Made by a program: the position numbers and the translations under genes. Below the pieces are notes generated by a model that was given only the letters and a program-made list of their open reading frames with translations, ran no database searches and had not been told where the DNA came from. Below, in pieces: positions 9,216-17,825 of a DNA stretch of 39,138 nt. Where the stretch lies: contig JABDFZ010000017.1 in the NCBI GenBank assembly GCA_013286325.1, forward strand, positions 1-39,138, read 5' to 3'. This DNA comes from Bacteroidota bacterium. GTDB taxonomy: Bacteria; Bacteroidota; Bacteroidia; Sphingobacteriales; Sphingobacteriaceae. How positions within the stretch are numbered: the first letter of the stretch is position 1; each line of letters starts with the position of its first letter.

Positions 9216-9707
9216 ATGAAACAGGCACATAAAATATCTTTTATCCTAATGCTTTTGGGATTGTTTACAGGTTTGTGTAATACCGCCTATAGCCAGGCAA
9301 CAAAGCTAATAGACGACCACTTTGCGGCCTTAGCCAAACATGATGTAAAAGCAATTGCAGTCGGATATGCTGATGATGCGCAGGTTTACTCGCCGAACTG
9401 GGAAGGCGTTAAAACAGGGCCAGCAGGCGTTACTGAAGTGTATACAAGATATTTTTTATCAACTCCCGACCTGTCATATAAAATTACCCATACTATTGAT
9501 GCCGGAGAAAACATTATAGTTGAATACACTTGTGGCGGTACACTATCAAACCCGGAAAGCGGTACCCCAGCTTATATGAAGGATAAAAAATACAGCATTA
9601 ATTACTGCGCTATTTTCACTGTTAAAAATGGAAAAATAGTTAGGGAAACAGATTATTTTGACCAGGTCGCTTTTTTAAGGCAGGTAGGTTTCTTTGATCA
9701 AAAATAA
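9216..9707 (+). CDS. Exported NTF2-like / SnoaL-type protein
   Basis: A 163-residue protein with a clear signal peptide (basic start, helix, cut near TAYSQA) followed by one NTF2-like cone: helix LIDDHFAALAKHDVKAIAVGYADDAQVYSP, the usual start of SnoaL-like domains, then TGPAGVTEVYTRYF and a curved sheet ending IVRETDYFDQVAFLRQVGFF. This fold houses enzymes such as isomerases and polyketide cyclases, and also non-catalytic ligand-binding proteins. No set of catalytic residues can be assigned. It stands alone between two terminator-like regions. The name is a fold assignment, not a function. Confidence 0.8.
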   Translation: MKQAHKISFILMLLGLFTGLCNTAYSQATKLIDDHFAALAKHDVKAIAVGYADDAQVYSPNWEGVKTGPAGVTEVYTRYFLSTPDLSYKITHTIDAGENIIVEYTCGGTLSNPESGTPAYMKDKKYSINYCAIFTVKNGKIVRETDYFDQVAFLRQVGFFDQK

Positions 9708-9770
9708 GGCTGTTACAATCACTCCTCATTCTGGTAAAGATCTTCAGTATTACTAAATTTCGTTTTATGT

Positions 9771-9778
9771 TATCTTTG
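9771..9778 (+). promoter_or_regulatory. -7 promoter element TATCTTTG of queG
   Basis: Exact TAnnTTTG match ending only 6 bases before the queG ATG. If transcription starts about 6-8 bases after the element, as in other Bacteroidota promoters, the message would be leaderless. Confidence 0.55.
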
Positions 9779-9784
9779 CATTAA

Positions 9785-10717
9785 ATGCAGCAAAACAGAT
9801 CAGCTTATAGTCAGCTAATTAAAGCCGAAGCTCAAAAGCTTGGATTTATGTTTTGCGGTATTGCCAAAGCTGAGTTTTTAGAAGAAGAAGCCCCACGCCT
9901 TGAAAACTGGCTTAAAAGCAATATGCATGGCGAAATGCAATACATGGAAAACCATTTTGATAAGCGTCTCGATCCGCGTTTATTGGTTGATGGTGCAAAA
10001 TCTGTTATATCGTTAGGGCTTAATTATTACACCAACCAGGAGCAATCAGACCCTTTAAGCCCCAAAATATCAAAATACGCATATGGCACTGATTATCACC
10101 ATGTTATTAAGGATAAATTAAAGTACTTACTTGAAATTATAAACGAACAAATTGGTGAAGTAAACGGTCGTGCTTTTGTTGATTCGGCACCGGTGCTTGA
10201 TAAGGCCTGGGCAAAAAAAGCAGGCTTGGGCTGGATTGGAAAAAACACAAACCTTATCAATCAAAAATCAGGCTCGTTCTTTTTTTTAGCAGAGTTGATT
10301 GTAGATATTGAGCTTGAATATGATATAGCCCCAACAGCCGATCATTGCGGCACCTGCACACGCTGTATAGATGCCTGCCCTACTGAAGCCATAGTTGCAC
10401 CATATATTGTTGATGGCAGCCGTTGCATCTCCTACTTAACCATTGAGCTTAAAAATGAAATCCCGCAAGAGTTTAACAGTAAGATGGATAACTGGATGTT
10501 TGGATGTGACGTTTGCCAGGATGTATGCCCCTGGAATAAATTTTCAGTATTGCATAATGAGCCCGCATTTGCTCCTAATGCAGACTTGCTCAACCTGAAC
10601 AAAAAGGATTGGGAAGAAATAACTGAAGATGTTTTTAAAAAGGTATTTAAAAACTCGGCGGTAAAAAGAACAAAACTTAGCGGACTGCAAAGAAATATAT
10701 TGTTTTTGAGAGATTAG
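9785..10717 (+). CDS. queG: Epoxyqueuosine reductase QueG
   Basis: Cobalamin- and iron-sulfur-dependent enzyme that reduces epoxyqueuosine to queuosine at tRNA position 34, the last step of queuosine synthesis; cytoplasmic. The 310 residues carry the N-terminal DUF1730-like part ([15 protein letters not shown] equivalent: [14 protein letters not shown]), [24 protein letters not shown] with the catalytic Asp133, and two [4Fe-4S] ligand sets ([12 protein letters not shown] at 188-199 and [11 protein letters not shown] at 241-251). The length and full motif set indicate an intact, monofunctional protein. It is alone on its strand with its own promoter. The following gene converges on it across a repeat-rich spacer. 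Confidence 0.96.
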   Translation: MQQNRSAYSQLIKAEAQKLGFMFCGIAKAEFLEEEAPRLENWLKSNMHGEMQYMENHFDKRLDPRLLVDGAKSVISLGLNYYTNQEQSDPLSPKISKYAYGTDYHHVIKDKLKYLLEIINEQIGEVNGRAFVDSAPVLDKAWAKKAGLGWIGKNTNLINQKSGSFFFLAELIVDIELEYDIAPTADHCGTCTRCIDACPTEAIVAPYIVDGSRCISYLTIELKNEIPQEFNSKMDNWMFGCDVCQDVCPWNKFSVLHNEPAFAPNADLLNLNKKDWEEITEDVFKKVFKNSAVKRTKLSGLQRNILFLRD

Positions 10718-10848
10718 ATGGTAATGTAGTGTCATTTATGAATTGACACTTAGCCAGTAGTATTTATACAAAAAGTGTAAACCCATGTTTTTTTTCAAAA
10801 ATCAATATAAATATTTGATTAACAGATATTTACATGTTGGTTAACATT

Positions 10849-10883
10849 AAAAAGTGTAAACCCAATGTAAACCCACTTTTTTT
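10849..10883 (+). terminator. Candidate terminator with GTGTAAACCCA repeats
   Basis: AAAAAGTG (10849-10856) can pair with CACTTTTT (10874-10881), with a 17-nt loop, and the T-run continues to 10883. The loop holds two near-copies of the TGTAAACCCA unit. The stem is A/T-rich and only moderately stable. Confidence 0.45.
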
Positions 10884-10940
10884 GTTATTTGAGTCACTCA
10901 ACACAAGACTATACGTCAATTTGTGATTGAAATAACATTA

Positions 10941-11053
10941 GTTAATTGAAGATTAGAGGGAAAGAAATTTATTGAAAAATACAAAGTCCGAAAATCCTTC
11001 TTTCGGACTTCCGGACTTTACTGACTTCCTGACTGGCCTAATCTCTAATTAAC
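10941..11053. repeat. Nested inverted repeat between convergent genes
   Basis: Outer arms GTTAATTGAAGATTAGAG (10941-10958) and CTAATCTCTAATTAAC (11038-11053) are imperfect inverted copies. Inside is a perfect 10-bp hairpin, AAGTCCGAAA (10984-10993) with TTTCGGACTT (11001-11010), followed by further TCCGGACTT-like units. Similar AGTCCGGAAG units recur at 17826-17876, in opposite orientation, so this is a dispersed intergenic repeat type. Confidence 0.6.
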
Positions 11054-11072
11054 CAGTCGCTTATCACTATAC

Positions 11073-12116
11073 TCAGCCCTTCTTAAACTTATCAGCAAGC
11101 TGTTTTAGCATATCATCGTTTACAGGCAAAGCGGGGCCTTCATCTTTCTTTTTAAAAGGCTTGCTATCCGGCTTTACATAGTTATTGCTTTTTTGATGAT
11201 CGGGCTTGGTGAACTCCCTCCTTACATAGGGTTCAGCTGGTTTCGGTTGCGCTGTCCCCTGCTCTTGCGGCTTTTGGTTTACCAGTTTATTTGCCTGGCG
11301 TTCAGCTGTTTTTTTAGCGTTCCAGCGGGTATAAATCTCTTCTAATTTACGTTTGGTATAAAGCGGAAAATCACCTTGCATCATCCACGAATAATAGCTT
11401 GGTTCAATTCTAAATACCTCTTCAACAGGTTTGCCTTTGTGTTTTCCAAAGTTAAAAGTCTCTTCGCCATTTTCATTGAAAACCATTCGGCCAGCAAAAT
11501 CAACAGGGCGGCTAAGGTTTGTAAAATGATGTAATGCTTCAATATCATTTACAACCGGGGTCGAGCGGTTTCCTTTTTTGTCTTCCCACTCTGTATTTTC
11601 ATAGCGTTCTATCTGGGCAAGCAGCACTTCCATAGTTGCCCTGGTATCTGCTTCGGCCGAGTGGGCGTTTATTATTTGTTTATTACAATAAAACTGGTAG
11701 GCAGCCTTTAAAGTACGCTGCTCCATCTGGTGAAATATGTTTTGTATATCTACAAAGTGACGGTTATCCAAATCAAATAAAACATTGGCACGTAAAAACT
11801 CCTCCATCAGCATCGGGATATCAAACTTATTGGAGTTATAGCCTGCAAGGTCGCTTATATCAATAAATTCAGCTACTGCGCCGGCTATTTCTTTAAAAGC
11901 AGGATCGTCCTTTATGTGTTCATCGTAGATGCCATGCACCAGTGATGATTCCAATGGTATTGGCATTCCCGGGTTTACCCGCCATGTTTTCACCTCTTCG
12001 GTGCCGTCGGGATGAAGTTTGATAACAGATAATTCAACAATACGGTCGATGCCAATATTGGTACCTGTTGATTCAATGTCGAAAAATGCCAAAGGGCGTT
12101 TTAAATTCAGTTTCAT
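11073..12116 (-). CDS. DnaQ-like 3'-5' exonuclease with C-terminal DUF3820-like domain
   Basis: Predicted DEDDh exonuclease of the RNase T/DNA polymerase III epsilon type. Motif I is FFDIESTG (Asp13, Glu15), motif II NSNKFDIPML (Asp99), motif III AHSAEADTRAT (His152, Asp157), so all metal ligands and the general base are present. After about residue 215 comes a second module, FNFGKHKGKPVEEVF...YYSWMMQGDFP, the pattern of DUF3820 domains. The last 70 residues are Lys/Pro/Gln-rich and probably disordered. The protein (347 residues) is a free-standing nuclease, not the polymerase subunit. It converges with queG and diverges from the DUF3857 gene. The biological substrate (RNA or DNA ends) is unknown. 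Confidence 0.9.
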   Translation of the reverse strand: MKLNLKRPLAFFDIESTGTNIGIDRIVELSVIKLHPDGTEEVKTWRVNPGMPIPLESSLVHGIYDEHIKDDPAFKEIAGAVAEFIDISDLAGYNSNKFDIPMLMEEFLRANVLFDLDNRHFVDIQNIFHQMEQRTLKAAYQFYCNKQIINAHSAEADTRATMEVLLAQIERYENTEWEDKKGNRSTPVVNDIEALHHFTNLSRPVDFAGRMVFNENGEETFNFGKHKGKPVEEVFRIEPSYYSWMMQGDFPLYTKRKLEEIYTRWNAKKTAERQANKLVNQKPQEQGTAQPKPAEPYVRREFTKPDHQKSNNYVKPDSKPFKKKDEGPALPVNDDMLKQLADKFKKG

Positions 12117-12382
12117 TTTTTATATAGAAAAAGCAAAGAGCGCAAAGGTCATAAAAAGATTTCAGCGGATTAAATTTTTTATGGTATTTATATTTCCTCT
12201 TAAAAACTTAGTTAAAGCATTGATAAAATATTGGGTGATATGACAATAACACAGAAATTACCGTACCAGTTTTTTAATAATTACAAAACTGATCTGATAA
12301 TCAGCCCGATAAATTAACAATCGATTTAATTTTATATAATAAAAACATTAATTTGTAACCGCCCTTTGCAAATTTATTGATT

Positions 12383-14359
12383 ATGAAAAAAACTTTACTA
12401 ATCCTGATTATTGCCTTATTTACTTTCACTTTAGCGTCGGCTCAGGATTTTCCTTACGGTAACATCACCACCCAGGAAATGAATATGAAATCGTATCCCA
12501 ATGACACTTCCGCCCATGGTGTAGTATTGCAGGAGTTTGGTAAATCGAGTATAAATATTGGCAGTGACGATAATATTAAGCAGATATATGAATACCATGT
12601 TAAAATAAAAATATTTGACAGTAAGGCTTTTGATAAGGGAACTGTAAAAGTGTACCTATATAGGAATGACAAAAACGATTCGTACGAAGAGGTATCAGAT
12701 ATTAAGGGGGTTACCTACTACAAAGATGACAACGGCTTTACTCAAAAAGTTGAGCTTGAAGACAAAAAAGTTTACCCGGTAAAAGAAAATAAATACTGGG
12801 CAAGCTATAAGTTTGCATTACCGGGTTTACGCAATGGCTGCGTAATTGAATATAAATACCGGGTTGAATCGCCACGATGGTATAAGATACGCACCTGGGA
12901 CCTTCAGGATGATATTCCTAAAGTATATTCTGAATATGAGGTGCATATTCCGGGATTTTTCAACTTCAACGCCTCCATAAAAGGGCCTTTAAAATTAACA
13001 AAAGCTACCTCAGCGATAGAGACAAAATGCTTTGAAACTCATGGCGCCAGCTGCGATTGTTCATTATTAAATTATGGCATGAGCAATATCCCGGCTTTTA
13101 TTACCGATGAATACATGACATCGCCAAAGAATTTCCTGTCTTCCATAAATTTTGAACTGGTAGACTGGACAAGTCCGTACGATGGGGTAAAGCATAAAGA
13201 GACAAAAGAATGGAAGGATATTGATTATTTACTAAAAACCGATCCGGAATTTGGCGGACAAATGAAAAGGAAAAGCCTGTTTAAAGATAAGGTAGCCCAG
13301 TTAATAGCCGGTAAGACCGATGATGTTGCAAAAGCTAAGGCTATATATCAATACTGGCAAAAGTGGTTTAAATGGAATGAATTTATAGGGACTGATAGTG
13401 AAAACATTAGTAAGGCGTATGATACACATAGTGGCAGTATAGCCGATATCAATCTGTCATTAATAGCAGCATTATCAGCCGCAGGCTTAAATGCCGAGGC
13501 TGTTTTAATATCAACAAGGGATAATGGCGCTATAAACACTTTGTATCCTGTTATTGGAGATTTTAATTATGTGGTAGCAAAAGTTAATATCGGCGATCAG
13601 AGTTATCTTTTGGATGCCTCCGATCCGTTATTACCTTTTGGTGTACTCCCTTTTAAATGCTTAAATGATAAAGGCAGGGTCTTTAGTTTGGATAAACCCT
13701 CCCATTTTATAGATATGAGCCTGCCTCAAAAAGAGAAAACCACCTATATGCTCGACCTTACTTTGCAGGATGATGGAAAATTAAAGGGCAAGCTCACCAA
13801 ATACTCATTCGGATATGAAGCTTATAAAAAAAGAGTGGCTATCAAAAAGTTTAACAGTATAGATGAATATGTGGAAAGTGTTAATGCTAAACTTCCAAAA
13901 TTAAAGATCCTTAATTCAGAGATCAGGAACATCGACAGCCTGGATATGCCTGTGGCTGAAGAATACCAGGTTGAATTTGATGCTTATAACAAGCTAAATG
14001 ATAAGGTTATGTTTAATCCTTATTTCTGGAACAGAACAGTAACCAATCCATTTAAGCTTGCGGAGCGTTCGTACCCGGTAGATTGGGGCATGCCATCGGA
14101 AGACAGGCTTGCAATAACTGTGCATCTGCCTGCGCAATATGTTGTTGAAACACCTCCTCAGGCTGTGGCGATCTCTCTTCCAAATGGTGGCGGAAGATAC
14201 ATTACAGATTACCAGGTTGGTGATAATTCGTTTACATTCACTTATCTAACACAGTTTACAAAATCAATTTACGGAGCCGAGGAATATCCTTACCTTAAAG
14301 AATTCTACAACAAAATTATACAATCGCAAAAACAGGAGATGAATATTAAAAAGAAATGA
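12383..14359 (+). CDS. Exported DUF3857 / transglutaminase-like protein lacking catalytic Cys and His
   Basis: Start is ATG 12383, not the TTG two codons upstream, because it begins a clean signal peptide (MKKTLLILIIALF...ASAQ). The 658 residues hold an N-terminal DUF3857 domain (YEYHVKIKIFDSKAF, CVIEYKYRVESP), a central transglutaminase-like fold (QYWQKWFKWNE, IADINLSLIAALSAAGLNAEAVLISTRDNG, FNYVVAK, YLLDASDPLLPFG) and a C-terminal DUF3858-like part. At the positions of the catalytic Cys and His of the next gene product there are Ile and Tyr. Only the Asp (LLDASD) is kept, so it is probably a non-enzymatic binding or partner protein. It overlaps the following gene by 4 bp (ATGA) and is surely made with it. 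Confidence 0.88.
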   Translation: MKKTLLILIIALFTFTLASAQDFPYGNITTQEMNMKSYPNDTSAHGVVLQEFGKSSINIGSDDNIKQIYEYHVKIKIFDSKAFDKGTVKVYLYRNDKNDSYEEVSDIKGVTYYKDDNGFTQKVELEDKKVYPVKENKYWASYKFALPGLRNGCVIEYKYRVESPRWYKIRTWDLQDDIPKVYSEYEVHIPGFFNFNASIKGPLKLTKATSAIETKCFETHGASCDCSLLNYGMSNIPAFITDEYMTSPKNFLSSINFELVDWTSPYDGVKHKETKEWKDIDYLLKTDPEFGGQMKRKSLFKDKVAQLIAGKTDDVAKAKAIYQYWQKWFKWNEFIGTDSENISKAYDTHSGSIADINLSLIAALSAAGLNAEAVLISTRDNGAINTLYPVIGDFNYVVAKVNIGDQSYLLDASDPLLPFGVLPFKCLNDKGRVFSLDKPSHFIDMSLPQKEKTTYMLDLTLQDDGKLKGKLTKYSFGYEAYKKRVAIKKFNSIDEYVESVNAKLPKLKILNSEIRNIDSLDMPVAEEYQVEFDAYNKLNDKVMFNPYFWNRTVTNPFKLAERSYPVDWGMPSEDRLAITVHLPAQYVVETPPQAVAISLPNGGGRYITDYQVGDNSFTFTYLTQFTKSIYGAEEYPYLKEFYNKIIQSQKQEMNIKKK

Positions 14360-16269
14360 TGAGGAAAGCTATTTTATTTTTTTGTTTAATCGGATCATTT
14401 ACGGCATCGAAGGCACAGCAAAATTATGATGCAAGCCTGATACCAAAAGAACTTTTACCTTATGCCGGTGCAGTAGTAAGGGATAACGAAGTAAGTATTG
14501 AAGTTAAAGACCTGGATAATGCCGTTTATCATGTTAAGCAGGTTATTACGGTTTTAAATAAAAACGGCGATAATGATGCACATATAGTTGTTTGGCACGA
14601 TAAAGACCGGGTAATAAAAAATATTAAAGGGGTTATATATAACCAATTTGGCCAGCAGACAGGTAAATTCTCGGAAAGTGATTTTGAAGATGAAAGCGCC
14701 TGGGATGGTTTTTCGCTATTTTTGGATACAAGAATAAAGCATTATTTACCATCTATCACCGAATATCCATATACAATTGCTTATGAGTATGAAGAACGCT
14801 CAAAACAAACGCTAAATTTTGATGAATGGATACCTAACCCATATACAGGTGTATCAGTTGAAAAAAGTTCATTTACTTTCATCTGCAAGCCCGATTTTAA
14901 TATACGTTATAAAGAAACCAATATACCAGTAAAGGCAATTATCGGCACAAATGCGCACGGGTTAAAAACTTATTCGTGGCAGTTGAATAATTTAAAGGCT
15001 ATAAAGAACGAGCCCTTAAGTCCATATTTTAAAAGCTACTCGAGCAGTGTAATGATCTCTCCTGAAAAGTTTGTTTATTATGGTATTAGCGGATCGTACA
15101 CAAATTGGAAAGACTTAGGTAAGTGGATCAACGATAAGCTGGTGGCCGACCGGAAACAACTGCCATTTGAAACAATTGAACACATAAAAGATATAACCAG
15201 GGATATTACTGACCCTAAGCTAAAGGCAAAAAAGATATACGAATATATGCAGGCCAAGACGCATTATATAAGCATACAGGTTGGAATAGGCGGATTTCAG
15301 CCATTTTTGGCATCTGATGTTGATCATCAGAATTATGGTGACTGCAAGGCGCTGGTCAACTACACCCAGGCTCTATTAAAAGCGGTTAATATTGATTCGT
15401 ACTATTGCTTTGTTAAATCAGGGCGTAACCATAATGTAAGCTTACTAAGCGATTTTGCCAGTATGAATCAGGCCGACCACATTATATTATGCGTCCCGTT
15501 TAAAAATGATACTACCTGGGCCGATTGCACCAGTCAAACCATACCTTTTGGTTATATGGGCGATTTTACAGATAACCGTACCGTACTTGCCCTAACCCCT
15601 GATGGCGGCAAACTGATGCACACACCCAAATATACTACTGCTAATAACTTAGAAAGCCGCAAAGCGAATTTTACAATAAATGAGGCTGGTGAATTATCGG
15701 GGAATATGGCAACAACTTTTAAGGGAGTTGACTACGAAGATCGTGATTACCTGATAAATGAGCCTAAAACTGAACAGTATAAAATACTGCAAAGAGTATA
15801 TCCCATAAATAATATGGATATTGATAAGCTTGATTTGAAGCAGGACAAAAGCTTTGACCCGGTTACTACTGAAAACATAAAGCTTCATGCCCGGGATTAT
15901 GCTTCGGTTGATGGAAATAAGCTTTACTTTTCTCTTAATTCAGTTGATAGGGAGACTTACATTCCACGACAAGTGCGTAACCGACTAAACGATGTTTATA
16001 TAACCCGGGGCAGCACTGATGAGGATGAAATTATTTATACTATCCCTGCAGGCTATCACCTGGAAAAAAATCCGTTAAATGTTACTTTGAATAAACCTTT
16101 TGGAAATTTTAGGGCGAGTATGGTGTTAGAAGGTAACCATCTGATATACAAACGTAAATTTCAGCTTCATGACGGCACTTATAACAAGCAAGTTTATCCG
16201 GATGTAGTTGATTTTTACCAGGAGGTGGTTGATGCTGATGCCTATAATGTGGTATTGGTGAAGAACTAG
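14356..16269 (+). CDS. Exported DUF3857 / transglutaminase-like protein with intact catalytic triad
   Basis: Paralog of the preceding gene product (637 residues) with the same order: signal peptide (ILFFCLIGSFTASKAQ), DUF3857 (VKQVITVLNKNGDN, ITEYPYTIAYEYEERS), transglutaminase-like core and a C-terminal beta domain. Here the triad is complete: Cys330 in YGDCKALVNY, His375 in QADHIIL, Asp390 in TWADCTSQ. Periplasmic transglutaminase-like folds can act as proteases, amidases or cross-linkers. The real reaction is unknown. Two ATGs stand in tandem at 14356 and 14359; the first gives the ATGA overlap and likely translational coupling. The stop TAG shares a CTAG palindrome with the stop of the small gene on the other strand. 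Confidence 0.9.
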   Translation: MMRKAILFFCLIGSFTASKAQQNYDASLIPKELLPYAGAVVRDNEVSIEVKDLDNAVYHVKQVITVLNKNGDNDAHIVVWHDKDRVIKNIKGVIYNQFGQQTGKFSESDFEDESAWDGFSLFLDTRIKHYLPSITEYPYTIAYEYEERSKQTLNFDEWIPNPYTGVSVEKSSFTFICKPDFNIRYKETNIPVKAIIGTNAHGLKTYSWQLNNLKAIKNEPLSPYFKSYSSSVMISPEKFVYYGISGSYTNWKDLGKWINDKLVADRKQLPFETIEHIKDITRDITDPKLKAKKIYEYMQAKTHYISIQVGIGGFQPFLASDVDHQNYGDCKALVNYTQALLKAVNIDSYYCFVKSGRNHNVSLLSDFASMNQADHIILCVPFKNDTTWADCTSQTIPFGYMGDFTDNRTVLALTPDGGKLMHTPKYTTANNLESRKANFTINEAGELSGNMATTFKGVDYEDRDYLINEPKTEQYKILQRVYPINNMDIDKLDLKQDKSFDPVTTENIKLHARDYASVDGNKLYFSLNSVDRETYIPRQVRNRLNDVYITRGSTDEDEIIYTIPAGYHLEKNPLNVTLNKPFGNFRASMVLEGNHLIYKRKFQLHDGTYNKQVYPDVVDFYQEVVDADAYNVVLVKN

Positions 16270-16388
16270 CTAAAAATAATAATCCCCAGTACGATCCCTA
16301 TTATCATAATAATATAGAGCAAAAGCTCCGTGCTGGCATAACGTTTATATTTAGTCCAGAATGAATAATCTTGCTTCGGGTCTGACAT
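16266..16388 (-). CDS. Small single-pass membrane protein, 40 residues
   Basis: An ORF too short for routine calling: MSDPKQDYSFWTKYKRYAST, then a hydrophobic segment (ELLLYIIMIIGIVLGIIIFS) to the stop. The layout is a charged, aromatic cytoplasmic head and one transmembrane helix at the extreme C-terminus, as in tail-anchored regulators. An exact TAGTTTTG promoter element (16396-16403 on this strand) ends 7 bases before the ATG. Its stop overlaps the stop of the convergent transglutaminase-like gene. I do not recognise a named family. The composition, start, promoter and tight packing argue that it is real. Confidence 0.7.
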   Translation of the reverse strand: MSDPKQDYSFWTKYKRYASTELLLYIIMIIGIVLGIIIFS

Positions 16389-16395
16389 AATGCTG

Positions 16396-16403
16396 CAAAA
16401 CTA
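16396..16403 (-). promoter_or_regulatory. -7 promoter element TAGTTTTG for the 40-residue protein
   Basis: Reads TAGTTTTG on the - strand, an exact TAnnTTTG match, 7 bases upstream of the small gene's ATG. This implies a leaderless or nearly leaderless message. Confidence 0.5.
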
Positions 16404-16428
16404 TCAAATTAAATTTTAATTTAGGTTC

Positions 16429-17187
16429 ATGAACGTAAGTGAAGAAAAGGAGATAAAAAAAGAGTTCCAGCTGGAGCGTGTTGTGCTTTTTAGCGATGCG
16501 GTTTTTGCAATCATTATTACTATTATGGTACTGGACATCCGGGTACCCGAAAGCCTTCGCCATGCAAATGCCGACGAGATCAAACATGCCTTTGGTGAAC
16601 TTATCCCTAAAATATTAGCCTACTGCCTTAGTTTTTTCCTGGTTGCCAGATATTGGCAAGGTCATCTAAAAATGTTCAGTGTATTAAAAGATTATGATAC
16701 CAAATTGCTGGGGCTTAACCTTTTTTATTTGTTTTCGGTAACCTTGTTTCCCTTTGCGGTAACCCTTATTTCGGGTAATATTAATCCTGAAGCCTCAATT
16801 TACGTGTGGGGTATCTATATTTATAGCGGTGTTGTTTTTTTAAGCACAATAAGTCAAGCCTTACTCACTCGTTACCTGATGAAAAACCGGGAAAAGTTAT
16901 GTTTTGACACAGATGATCTTGACTCTGTTTTGAAATATAAAGTTATGAGAGCAAATTTCATTATTGTCCCGGTAGTGATTATTATAATGTTTGCATTAAG
17001 TTACCTTGGCTTTACACAATATTATGCACTGAGTGCTTTAGCAATCTATGGTTTTCTCACATCTGTAATTGAAAAAAATTATTACCCCGAAAGTACCACG
17101 GGGCCTATTATTTTAAAAATATTCAAGCGCAGGAATAGAGGTTTATTAAAAAAGGCGCCCCATAAAAAGGTTATAGTTAAAAAGTAA
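16429..17187 (+). CDS. TMEM175 (DUF1211)-family integral membrane protein
   Basis: Bacterial relatives of TMEM175 are tetrameric potassium-permeable channels in the inner membrane. The signature RxxxFSD of the first helix is present (Arg17...Phe21-Ser22-Asp23 in ERVVLFSDAVFAI), followed by IMVLDIRVP, the pore-proximal part. The 252 residues hold six likely transmembrane helices and end with a strongly basic tail (KKAPHKKVIVKK). The start ATG 16429 gives an acidic/basic cytoplasmic leader of about 15 residues before helix 1, as is usual. It diverges from the 40-residue gene and converges with the NlpC/P60 gene, 5 bp away. Ion selectivity is inferred from family only. Confidence 0.88.
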   Translation: MNVSEEKEIKKEFQLERVVLFSDAVFAIIITIMVLDIRVPESLRHANADEIKHAFGELIPKILAYCLSFFLVARYWQGHLKMFSVLKDYDTKLLGLNLFYLFSVTLFPFAVTLISGNINPEASIYVWGIYIYSGVVFLSTISQALLTRYLMKNREKLCFDTDDLDSVLKYKVMRANFIIVPVVIIIMFALSYLGFTQYYALSALAIYGFLTSVIEKNYYPESTTGPIILKIFKRRNRGLLKKAPHKKVIVKK

Positions 17188-17192
17188 CAAAT

Positions 17193-17759
17193 TTATTTGC
17201 CCGAATCAGTCGTTAATGTGGTAGTATCAATAATGGATCCGCATCTCGAAAAGTACTTATAGGTATAAGGATCGTGCAATTTGGTTATCATTACACCTTT
17301 TGATGAACTTGCATGCACATAGTAACCGTTTTGCAGGTAAACACCCACATGACTGAATTTTTTCCCATCGTAATCAAAAAAGACAAGATCTCCTTCAACC
17401 AGTTCTTCTTCATATTTCCTTTTGATAACATTTATTTGCTGACTGGTTGATCGGGGGATATTTACTCCAAATACCTGCTGTTCCAACAATTGGGCAAGGC
17501 CTGAACAATCTACCCCATCTTTATCCTCTCCACCAAATTTATATGGGGTACCCATCCAATTATCAATAAAAGCATATAAACGCCCGTTTTGGATCTCACT
17601 TTTACTCACACCCAAAATAGTTGAGTACTTATCGGCAATATCCGCCTGCGGTTTCACTACCTCACCCGGTTCGCCCCTAAGCACTGCTTTTTTGCTATGG
17701 CAAGAGGAAAGGACAATAGTTAAAGCCAATAAACAATACAGGTAGTGTATTTTGTTCAT
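17193..17759 (-). CDS. NlpC/P60-family cell-wall hydrolase, lipoprotein
   Basis: Predicted D,L-endopeptidase that cleaves peptidoglycan stem peptides. The lipobox is VLSSC with Cys20 as lipid site, so the mature protein is anchored to a membrane. The catalytic core at the C-terminus shows GTPYKFGGEDKDGVDCSG with nucleophile Cys85, SHVGVYL with His137 and YYVHASS with His149, the full NlpC/P60 triad. The 188-residue length means a short linker of about 40 residues and a single catalytic domain without SH3 or LysM modules. The gene converges with the TMEM175 gene and follows a repeat-rich spacer. Confidence 0.93.
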   Translation of the reverse strand: MNKIHYLYCLLALTIVLSSCHSKKAVLRGEPGEVVKPQADIADKYSTILGVSKSEIQNGRLYAFIDNWMGTPYKFGGEDKDGVDCSGLAQLLEQQVFGVNIPRSTSQQINVIKRKYEEELVEGDLVFFDYDGKKFSHVGVYLQNGYYVHASSSKGVMITKLHDPYTYKYFSRCGSIIDTTTLTTDSGK

Positions 17760-17825
17760 GCTGTAAAAATACGGGGAAACCTGCTTTAAGGTTACGTTGA
17801 TGTTTTTAACATATTAACATATGAG

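Larger units (their letters stand above)
10718..11072. other. 355-bp gene-free spacer between convergent queG and exonuclease genes
   Basis: No believable coding sequence. Contents in order: a 7-bp hairpin (AGTGTCA/TGACACT, 10728-10750) just after queG; two copies of AAAAGTGTAAACCCA (10771-10785 and 10850-10864) plus a shorter third copy; a possible terminator; and a nested inverted repeat up to the end of the exonuclease gene. The spacer therefore looks like a two-way termination region built from repeats. Confidence 0.7.

Noticed and set aside
12019-12243. 74-codon + strand ORF over the start of the exonuclease gene
   Set aside because: Overlaps the conserved DIESTG motif region in antisense; composition is not protein-like.
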